From: Acidobacteriota bacterium
GTDB taxonomy: Bacteria > Acidobacteriota > Vicinamibacteria > Vicinamibacterales > UBA823
DNA length: 5,298 nucleotides
Direction: 5' to 3'
NCBI GenBank assembly: GCA_003509065.1
Contig: DODG01000263.1
Location: 1-5,298, forward strand
The translations under genes and the position numbers were made by a program. A model generated the notes under the pieces. The model was not told the DNA's origin. It saw only the letters and a program-made list of their open reading frames with translations, and did no database searches. This document shows positions 1 to 5,298 of the stretch, piece by piece. Position 1 is the first letter of the stretch; each line of letters begins with the position of its first letter.

Positions 1-187
1 CATTTTAATCATCCATTCTGATGACGATGGTTCTGTACCTATCCAACAGGCAATCGATATGGAAGCGGCGCTAGAGGCGAGTGGCATAACGCATGGGTTC
101 TTGCACTATGGAGATCGAGGGCACATGCGGATTACGGACGAAGTGATCATCGAGAGCTTGGCTTTCATTGACCGTCTCAATAGATAG
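1..187 (+). CDS. C-terminal end of an alpha/beta-hydrolase (prolyl oligopeptidase/S9-like), 5' truncated by window
   Basis: Only the last 61 codons are present, open from the left edge (first full codon at base 2) to TAG at 185-187. The visible part resembles the end of an alpha/beta-hydrolase of the S9 peptidase or acyl-peptide hydrolase type. A strand with ILIIHSDDDGSVP matches the family pattern HGxxDxxVP, where the last Asp (D9 of the fragment) would be the catalytic acid. Further on, YGDRGHM supplies the expected catalytic His (H41, codon 122-124). The C-terminal helix ESLAFIDRLNR is typical of the fold's end. The nucleophile Ser lies outside the window, so substrate and localisation (cytoplasmic or exported) cannot be judged. 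It precedes the ilv operon in the same direction but is separated by 160 bases and a strong promoter, so it is probably a separate transcription unit. Other alpha/beta-hydrolases such as esterases or dienelactone hydrolases remain possible. Confidence 0.75.
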   Translation, partial: ILIIHSDDDGSVPIQQAIDMEAALEASGITHGFLHYGDRGHMRITDEVIIESLAFIDRLNR

Positions 188-309
188 CAAATTATGGGAG
201 AGCTTTTCGATGAGACGCCTTGGAATCGCAATCAAGTCATACTGTGGATTTGTGATATCGGCCAGAGTCCTTCATTAGAAATATTTATAGAATCGTAAAC
301 ATTATAAAT
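188..309. other. Intergenic spacer; AT-rich UP-element-like tract next to the promoter
   Basis: No gene is supported here. I found no convincing intrinsic terminator for the upstream hydrolase gene: no GC-rich hairpin is followed by a T run. The last 32 bases (278-309) are about 84% A+T with several A/T runs, directly upstream of the -35 box at 310. This is where an UP element contacting the RNA polymerase alpha subunits would sit. The UP-element role is inferred from position and composition only. Confidence 0.4.
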
Positions 310-338
310 TTGACTGCATAAGCGGTTCGCTGTCTAAT
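310..338 (+). promoter_or_regulatory. Sigma-70-type promoter of the ilv operon
   Basis: The -35 box TTGACT (310-315) matches the consensus TTGACA at 5 of 6 positions. The -10 box TCTAAT (333-338) matches TATAAT at 5 of 6. The spacer is exactly 17 bases, the optimum. An AT-rich tract lies just upstream. Transcription would be expected to begin about 6-9 bases after the -10 box, around 345-348. This is at or within a few bases of the ATG of the leader peptide at 348, which would make the leader peptide mRNA leaderless or nearly so. Position, spacing and the attenuator downstream all support this as the main promoter of ilvD-ilvB-ilvN-ilvC. Confidence 0.8.
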
Positions 339-347
339 GAAAACAGG

Positions 348-425
348 ATGTGTGCGAACGGATTGCTCATCGTCGTTAAGATTACCGGCATGGTCATGCC
401 GGAGGTTAGTCACGGGATGATGTAA
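348..425 (+). CDS. ilvL-like leader peptide (25 aa) with Leu-Leu-Ile-Val-Val-Lys-Ile control codons
   Basis: A 25-codon ORF (ATG 348-350, TAA 423-425) lies between the promoter and the attenuator hairpin. Residues 6-12 read LLIVVKI (TTG CTC ATC GTC GTT AAG ATT, 363-383), so six of seven successive codons specify the branched-chain amino acids. Two further Val codons follow at 393 and 405. This matches the layout of ilv leader peptides, whose translation rate senses charged tRNA and whose product has no other function. No separate Shine-Dalgarno is visible: AGG (345-347) abuts the ATG, and the predicted transcription start falls at 345-348, so initiation is probably leaderless. The reading frame has no earlier in-frame ATG, and a TAG at 288 closes it upstream. 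The stop codon lies immediately after RNA segment 2 (415-422), the correct place for a terminating ribosome to cover it. The gene is too short for homology to be informative; the call rests on codon content, position and RNA structure. Confidence 0.85.
   Translation: MCANGLLIVVKITGMVMPEVSHGMM
385..402 (+). repeat. Perfect inverted repeat within the leader peptide: pause hairpin candidate
   Basis: CCGGCATG-GT-CATGCCGG is a perfect inverted repeat with 8-base arms (385-392 and 395-402). In RNA it would realistically form 7 bp with a 4-nt loop. It lies directly after the control codons and inside the leader peptide ORF, between segments 1 and 2, so it would be nested in the 1:2 structure. Such a hairpin could pause RNA polymerase so that the leading ribosome catches up, the usual role of the early hairpin in attenuators. 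It could alternatively be a protein binding site, but nothing supports that over the RNA reading. Confidence 0.6.
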
Positions 426-455
426 CCGAGCGTGCAAGGAACGAGAAACCCATGG

Positions 456-492
456 GGCCATCATCCAGAGCTGGGTGAGGGCCTTTTTTCTT
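456..492 (+). terminator. Intrinsic terminator (attenuator hairpin 3:4) upstream of ilvD
   Basis: The stem pairs 456-467 with 472-483: GGCC with GGCC, one A·G mismatch (460/479), then TCA with TGA, a T·G wobble and CCA with TGG, around a GAGC tetraloop. It is followed at once by TTTTTTCTT (484-492). The hairpin sits 44 bases before the ilvD start codon and downstream of the operon promoter, so it must act conditionally rather than as an end-of-gene terminator. Its 5' arm overlaps the antiterminator partner at 459-466. Confidence 0.88.
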
Positions 493-515
493 ATTGGATG
501 GTTCGACGCGAACTT

Positions 516-522
516 GAAGGAG
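516..522 (+). promoter_or_regulatory. Ribosome binding site of ilvD (long spacing)
   Basis: GAAGGAG is a good Shine-Dalgarno match but lies 13 bases before the ATG at 536, longer than the usual 5-9. No alternative start exists: the ilvD frame is closed upstream by TGA at 515-517, and no ATG/GTG/TTG in frame lies between. A small hairpin, GTTCG-ACG-CGAAC (501-513), sits just upstream of the site. Its role is unknown. Confidence 0.65.
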
Positions 523-535
523 TGGTGAACGCGAC

Positions 536-2212
536 ATGAGCAGGCTGCCATTGAAATCCCGAAGTGCGGCACTGACAGAAGGGCCCAGTCGGGCACCAGC
601 CCGAGCGATGCTCAAAGCTGCTGGTTTTGACGACGAGGATTTAAAGCGGCCGCTAATAGGTGTCGCAAACACTTGGATCGAAATCGGACCGTGCAATCTT
701 CATCTGCGGCAGCTGAGTGCACAAGTCAAGAAGGGTATTAGAGCAGCTGGTGGAACACCGATGGAATTCAACACGGTATCGATCTCCGACGGAATTACGA
801 TGGGGAGCGAGGGCATGCGTGCCTCTTTGGTGAGTCGTGAGGTCATTGCTGATTCAATCGAATTAGTAGCACGTGGCAATTTGTTTGATGCGTTGGTCGT
901 CTTGGTTGGCTGTGACAAGACAATTCCTGGCGGAGTAATGGCGCTCGCCCGTCTGGATCTTCCAAGCCTGATTCTCTACGGTGGTTCAATCGCACCCGGT
1001 AGCTGGGAAGGTCACGATGTGACCATACAGGATGTTTTTGAGGCGGTTGGTGCGCATGCTGCTGGGCGGATTACAGATGGGCAACTTCAGACGCTTGAAA
1101 ATCAAGCCTGTCCTGGAGCTGGAGCCTGTGGTGGACAATTTACTGCGAACACTATGGCGACCGTCTGCGAGTTTCTCGGTATTTCCCCGATGGGATCGGC
1201 GAGTGTGCCAGCGACGGATGCCGACAAAGATGGCGTGGCGGAGCAGGCGGGTCGGCTAGTTATGGATGTGTTACAACGTGGAGATCGGGCGCGGTCGATT
1301 CTCACCCGAGAGGCACTTGAAAACGCCATCGCCGCGGTCGCCGCGACGGGCGGTTCCACCAATGCCGTCTTGCATCTTCTCGCCATAGCGCACGAAGCTA
1401 ACGTCAACCTTGAGCTCGACGACTTCGATCGCATTAATCGACGCGTGCCCCTACTGGCAGATCTCAAACCTGGCGGACAATTTGTTGCGACTGACCTGTA
1501 CCGGGCTGGTGGGATTACGCTGGTTGCGAAACGGCTTTGCGATGCTGGTTTGTTGCACACCGACGCGAAAACCGTTACTGGGCGTTCACTTGGGAATGAG
1601 GCCGATCAGGCTCAAGAAACGACCGGTCAGGCTGTAGTGCGTCCCTTAGATCACCCGATAAAACCAACAGGTGGCTTGGTTGTGCTTAGGGGTAATTTAG
1701 CACCGGAGGGTGCGGTGGTTAAGGTGGCCGGTCACACAATGAAGGAACACCGAGGTCCAGCTCGCGTGTTTGATGCTGAGGAGCAAGCATTTGCGGCGGT
1801 GGAACAAGGAAAAATCCGAGCAGGTGATGTGGTGGTCATTCGCTACGAAGGTCCGAAGGGTGGTCCAGGCATGCGAGAGATGTTAGGGGTCACTGCAGCG
1901 ATTGTTGGCGCTGGACTTGGTGACTCCGTTGCGCTCCTGACAGATGGTCGCTTTTCTGGAGCTACACATGGACTGATGGCTGGTCATGTTGCACCTGAAG
2001 CGGCCCAAGGAGGACCGATTGCAGCAGTGCGCGATGGTGACGTCGTGCGGTTTGATATTGAGAAGCGTGAGTTGCAGATGGAGGTGAGCGATGAAGAGAT
2101 TCAAGCGCGCCTGGCTGAATGGTGTCCACCAGCGCCTCGGTTCGAGAAAGGCGTGATGGCCAAGTACGCGAAGCTCGTAACATCAGCAGCGATGGGAGCG
2201 GTGACGGGATGA
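536..2212 (+). CDS. ilvD: Dihydroxyacid dehydratase (plant/cyanobacterial-type, predicted [2Fe-2S])
   Basis: This 558-residue cytoplasmic enzyme catalyses the third shared step of Val/Ile synthesis, dehydrating 2,3-dihydroxyisovalerate (or the methylvalerate homologue) to the 2-keto acid. Length is normal for the short IlvD type. Cluster-ligand cysteines are visible at C53 (GPCN), C126 (VGCDK) and C198 (GAGACGG). Metal-site residues are D85 (SDGI), D127, the presumably carbamylated K128, and E448 (MREML). S474 in GRFSGAT is the likely catalytic base. The third ligand context, CPGAGACGG, follows the plant, cyanobacterial and mycobacterial form known to carry an oxygen-tolerant [2Fe-2S] cluster, unlike the CPTCGSCSGM form of the E. 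coli [4Fe-4S] enzyme. It is the first structural gene after the attenuator. Its TGA overlaps the ATG of the next small ORF (ATGA, 2209-2212). Sugar-acid dehydratases of the same family are alternatives, but the operon context settles the role as Ile/Val synthesis. Confidence 0.97.
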   Translation: MSRLPLKSRSAALTEGPSRAPARAMLKAAGFDDEDLKRPLIGVANTWIEIGPCNLHLRQLSAQVKKGIRAAGGTPMEFNTVSISDGITMGSEGMRASLVSREVIADSIELVARGNLFDALVVLVGCDKTIPGGVMALARLDLPSLILYGGSIAPGSWEGHDVTIQDVFEAVGAHAAGRITDGQLQTLENQACPGAGACGGQFTANTMATVCEFLGISPMGSASVPATDADKDGVAEQAGRLVMDVLQRGDRARSILTREALENAIAAVAATGGSTNAVLHLLAIAHEANVNLELDDFDRINRRVPLLADLKPGGQFVATDLYRAGGITLVAKRLCDAGLLHTDAKTVTGRSLGNEADQAQETTGQAVVRPLDHPIKPTGGLVVLRGNLAPEGAVVKVAGHTMKEHRGPARVFDAEEQAFAAVEQGKIRAGDVVVIRYEGPKGGPGMREMLGVTAAIVGAGLGDSVALLTDGRFSGATHGLMAGHVAPEAAQGGPIAAVRDGDVVRFDIEKRELQMEVSDEEIQARLAEWCPPAPRFEKGVMAKYAKLVTSAAMGAVTG

Positions 2213-2313
2213 GATACAAATTACGCCTGCGAAATGGTCCCGACACACTAGAGATTTATAGTGTCGATCGAATTCGGCCGAAACCGGCGACGCTTGGATT
2301 GAGGCAATTATGA
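2209..2313 (+). CDS. Small ORF (34 aa) bridging ilvD and ilvB, ATGA overlaps at both ends; function unknown
   Basis: A 34-codon ORF fills the ilvD-ilvB gap exactly. Its ATG (2209-2211) overlaps the ilvD stop as ATGA, and its TGA (2311-2313) overlaps the ilvB ATG, again as ATGA. GGGAG at 2194-2198 gives a plausible ribosome binding site 10 bases upstream. The deduced peptide starts MRYKLRLRN and is basic: eight Arg/Lys against three Asp/Glu. It has no membrane segment, no Cys and no motif I recognise. The likely role is translational coupling, passing ribosomes from ilvD to ilvB so their output stays matched. It could also encode a real microprotein acting on the pathway. The sequence alone does not show protein-level selection, and chance is possible because an open stretch of 34 codons is not rare. 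I do not recognise a family. Confidence 0.45.
   Translation: MRYKLRLRNGPDTLEIYSVDRIRPKPATLGLRQL
2241..2266 (+). repeat. Imperfect inverted repeat inside the small ORF
   Basis: CGACAC (2241-2246) and GTGTCG (2261-2266) are complementary. With a 2-nt bulge the stem extends to 8 bp (CGAC-ACTA / TAGTGTCG). No T run follows, so it is not an intrinsic terminator. It would have to be melted by ribosomes translating the small ORF and could therefore act in coupling or in RNA processing between ilvD and ilvB. A 10-base palindrome, TTCGGCCGAA, lies just downstream at 2273-2282. Confidence 0.35.
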
Positions 2314-4019
2314 AACGAACTGGTTCACAAATCATCTGGGAAAGCCTGGTGCACGAGGGCGTGAAAACTGTCTTTGGGTATCCTGGCGGAGCCATCTTGC
2401 CAGCCTACGATGCGATGCTTGAGTATCCCATTAAGCACGTTCTCGTGCGCCACGAACAGGGGGCGACTCACATGGCTGATGGTTTTGCAAGAGCAAGCGG
2501 TGAGGTGGGTGTGGCAGTGGCAACATCGGGACCAGGCGCCACCAATATGGTAACTGGTATTGCTACGGCCATGATGGATTCTTCGCCGATTGTTTGCATT
2601 ACTGGTCAAGTGGGCAGCCGCTTGATTGGTTCCGACGCGTTTCAGGAGACCGATATCACTGGTGTGACGTTGCCGATCACGAAGCATAATTATCAGGTTA
2701 CTGACGTCCGGGACTTAGCAGGGACGATCCACGAAGCGTTCTACGTTGCTAAATCAGGTCGACCAGGTCCGGTGCTCATCGACGTGACGAAGGATGTGCA
2801 GCAGGCGAGTTGTGATTTCGAATGGGATGATGGGGAAGTGCAGTTACCGGGTTACCGCCCTGACTTGCATGCCGCACCTGAAGAGTACCAGCGTGCGCTA
2901 GAACTTATTAATGGCGCTAAACGCCCGATCATCCTCGCTGGCCACGGCATTGTTTTATCGGGCGCCATGGATGTTGTGAAGGTGATTGCTGAGCGTGCCC
3001 AGATTCCAGTCGCGATGACATTGTTGGGCATTGGTTCGTTTCCCGCACACAATCCGTTGAATCTCGGCATGATGGGGATGCACGGTGAAGTTTGGGTGAA
3101 TTCGGCGATTCAGGAAGCCGATTTGTTACTAGCGTTTGGGATGCGGTTTGACGATCGTGTTACTGGAAACTTGGCAACTTACGCAAAAAATGCCCGTAAG
3201 GTTCATATTGACATCGATCCGTCTGAATTCAACAAGACGGTAAAGGTTGATGTTCAGTTGACTGGTGACTTGCGGACTGTGTTGGAAGAAATGCTGCCGA
3301 AAATACAATCTGCCGATCGTTCGGATTGGTTGGCGCAGGTCGATGAATTGAAGGGTGACAGTGCAGTTCGTGACATCCAAAATTTACCCGACAGCGGGCA
3401 TCTCTATGCAGCACACGTAATCAACGATTTGTGGAGGATGACTGAGGGTAAGGCGGTGGTTGTAACTGATGTTGGTCAGCACCAAATGTGGGAGGCCCAA
3501 TACTACAAGCACGACGCACCTAGAACGTTGATTACTTCCGGCGGGCTTGGCACGATGGGCTTTGCCCTCCCGGCGGCAATCGGTGCAAAATTTGCGTGTC
3601 CGGAAGCGGAGGTATGGGCGATTGTCGGTGACGGCGGATTCCAGATGACGCAAGCTGAACTGGCGACCATCAAACAAGAGCAGATCAAAGTCAATGTTGC
3701 CGTTATTAATAATGGATATCTGGGTATGGTTCGGCAGTGGCAGGAGTTTTTTTATGAGCGACGCTATGCAGCCACACCGTTACTAAGTCCGGACTTTGTG
3801 AAGCTGGCAGAGGCCTATGGGTTACTCGGGATTGGAGTGTCCGAGCGTGCCGAGGTCGTGCCGAGCGTGCAAAAAGCACGCGATCATGACGGTGCGGTCA
3901 TTATGGATTTTCAGGTTGAGCAAGAAGACTCCGTTTTTCCAATGGTGGCTGCTGGTGCCGATCTTGACAACATGATTCGTCGTCCAAGTCCCATCGCTGA
4001 AACGGGATCGGATGTGTAA
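2310..4019 (+). CDS. ilvB: Acetohydroxyacid synthase (acetolactate synthase) large catalytic subunit
   Basis: This 569-residue ThDP/FAD enzyme forms 2-acetolactate from two pyruvates, or 2-aceto-2-hydroxybutyrate from pyruvate and 2-ketobutyrate. Domains run in family order: N-terminal ThDP pyrimidine-binding domain with GYPGGA (23-28) and catalytic E49 in RHEQGATHMADG; central domain (about 190-330) with FGMRFDDRVTG; C-terminal ThDP pyrophosphate domain with GDG (440-442) and NN (467-468), the Mg-binding motif. Length is normal. This is AHAS rather than pyruvate oxidase or glyoxylate carboligase: W477, the conserved Trp guiding 2-ketobutyrate preference, is present, and ilvN follows. The start ATG overlaps the small ORF stop and has TTGAGG (2299-2304) 5 bases upstream. 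The position equal to Arabidopsis P197 is Gly102, while equivalents of A122, A205, D376 and W574 are conserved. Confidence 0.97.
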   Translation: MKRTGSQIIWESLVHEGVKTVFGYPGGAILPAYDAMLEYPIKHVLVRHEQGATHMADGFARASGEVGVAVATSGPGATNMVTGIATAMMDSSPIVCITGQVGSRLIGSDAFQETDITGVTLPITKHNYQVTDVRDLAGTIHEAFYVAKSGRPGPVLIDVTKDVQQASCDFEWDDGEVQLPGYRPDLHAAPEEYQRALELINGAKRPIILAGHGIVLSGAMDVVKVIAERAQIPVAMTLLGIGSFPAHNPLNLGMMGMHGEVWVNSAIQEADLLLAFGMRFDDRVTGNLATYAKNARKVHIDIDPSEFNKTVKVDVQLTGDLRTVLEEMLPKIQSADRSDWLAQVDELKGDSAVRDIQNLPDSGHLYAAHVINDLWRMTEGKAVVVTDVGQHQMWEAQYYKHDAPRTLITSGGLGTMGFALPAAIGAKFACPEAEVWAIVGDGGFQMTQAELATIKQEQIKVNVAVINNGYLGMVRQWQEFFYERRYAATPLLSPDFVKLAEAYGLLGIGVSERAEVVPSVQKARDHDGAVIMDFQVEQEDSVFPMVAAGADLDNMIRRPSPIAETGSDV

Positions 4020-4050
4020 CAGTGCGAGTGAGCACGAACGACTAATTAAC

Positions 4051-4055
4051 GAAGG
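4051..4055 (+). promoter_or_regulatory. Ribosome binding site that decides the ilvN start
   Basis: GAAGG at 4051-4055 touches the first ATG (4056) with no spacing, so it cannot serve that codon. It lies 9 bases before the in-frame ATG at 4065, a workable distance. It is the only Shine-Dalgarno-like sequence in the 45-base ilvB-ilvN gap, which otherwise holds no gene. Confidence 0.7.
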
Positions 4056-4064
4056 ATGAAAACT

Positions 4065-5298
<1,234 letters not shown>

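Larger units (their letters stand above)
368..492 (+). promoter_or_regulatory. Ribosome-mediated transcription attenuator of the ilv operon (segments 1-4)
   Basis: Four RNA segments can form exclusive pairings. Segment 1 (CATCGTC, 368-374, inside the control codons) pairs with GATGATG in segment 2 (416-422) through 7 bp, one of them G-U. Segment 2 (GGATGATG, 415-422) also pairs perfectly over 8 bp with segment 3 (CATCATCC, 459-466), the antiterminator. Segment 3 is also the 5' arm of the terminator with segment 4 (472-483). Expected logic: when Leu, Ile or Val tRNA is uncharged, the ribosome stalls on 363-383 and masks segment 1, so 2:3 forms and transcription continues into ilvD. When charged tRNA is plentiful, the ribosome reaches TAA 423 and covers segment 2, so 3:4 terminates transcription. 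Without translation, 1:2 forms and termination follows. Pairings were read by eye; folding energies were not computed. Confidence 0.82.

Noticed and set aside
188..298. In-frame extension of the upstream hydrolase after its TAG (ATG at 194, 34 codons to TAA 296-298), possibly readthrough or a separate small gene.
   Set aside because: No ribosome binding site before 194, no recognisable motif, and the hydrolase already ends with a typical C-terminal helix. The ORF runs into the AT-rich promoter region.
337..420. Alternative leader ORF from ATG 337 (MKTGCVRTD...), containing three Leu TTA codons.
   Set aside because: Its ATG lies inside the -10 box, so it would not be transcribed from the promoter seen here, and it lacks the Leu-Ile-Val block of the 348 frame.
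340..492. T-box riboswitch before ilvD.
   Set aside because: No T-box core resembling AGGGTGGNACCGCG is found, and the leader is too short. The leader peptide with control codons explains the terminator better.
1102..1560. Minus-strand ORF of 152 codons inside ilvD.
   Set aside because: It lies antisense to well-conserved ilvD codons and has a low-complexity Ser/Arg/Ala-rich translation typical of a shadow frame.
4022..4045. GTG-initiated 7-codon ORF between ilvB and ilvN.
   Set aside because: Too short, no ribosome binding site, no distinctive content.
4056..4064. Upstream ATG at 4056 as the ilvN start (189 residues).
   Set aside because: The GAAGG ribosome binding site abuts it with no spacing, whereas ATG 4065 is 9 bases away and gives the family's typical N-terminus.

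Overview
The window carries a branched-chain amino acid (Ile/Val) biosynthesis operon, all on the + strand: ilvD – small ORF – ilvB – ilvN – ilvC (cut off by the right edge). It is preceded by the 3' end of an unrelated alpha/beta-hydrolase gene. Composition is moderate, roughly half G+C. The plant/cyanobacterial-type dihydroxyacid dehydratase, class I KARI and S9-like hydrolase tail fit a Gram-negative-type free-living bacterium. Acidobacteriota is my best guess, at low confidence, and nothing in the window is diagnostic. I see no mobile element, CRISPR array, tRNA or rRNA.

Layout. 1-187: last 61 codons of an alpha/beta-hydrolase. 188-535: 348 bases with no conventional gene but a dense regulatory region. 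It holds an AT-rich stretch, a near-consensus sigma-70 promoter (310-338), a 25-codon leader peptide starting about ten bases past the -10 box and containing the run LLIVVKI, and then a GC-rich hairpin with a T6 tract. I read this as a classical ribosome-mediated transcription attenuator with four mutually exclusive RNA segments. 536-2212: ilvD. 2209-2313: a 34-codon ORF that overlaps both ilvD and ilvB by ATGA. 2310-4019: ilvB. 4065-4625: ilvN, with its start corrected by the ribosome binding site. 4622-4660: a second terminator-like hairpin overlapping the ilvN stop codon. 4685-5298+: ilvC, N-terminal 204 residues.

Together the genes encode the three enzymes shared by valine and isoleucine synthesis. 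IlvB/IlvN (acetohydroxyacid synthase with its regulatory subunit) condense pyruvate with pyruvate or 2-ketobutyrate. IlvC isomerises and reduces the product. IlvD dehydrates it to the 2-keto acid. Control appears layered: attenuation by charged Leu/Ile/Val tRNA at the operon head, valine feedback through the IlvN ACT domain, translational coupling from ilvD through the small ORF to ilvB, and partial termination before ilvC.

The most notable content is the attenuator, whose leader peptide appears to be translated from a leaderless or nearly leaderless transcript, and the unannotated small ORF between ilvD and ilvB.
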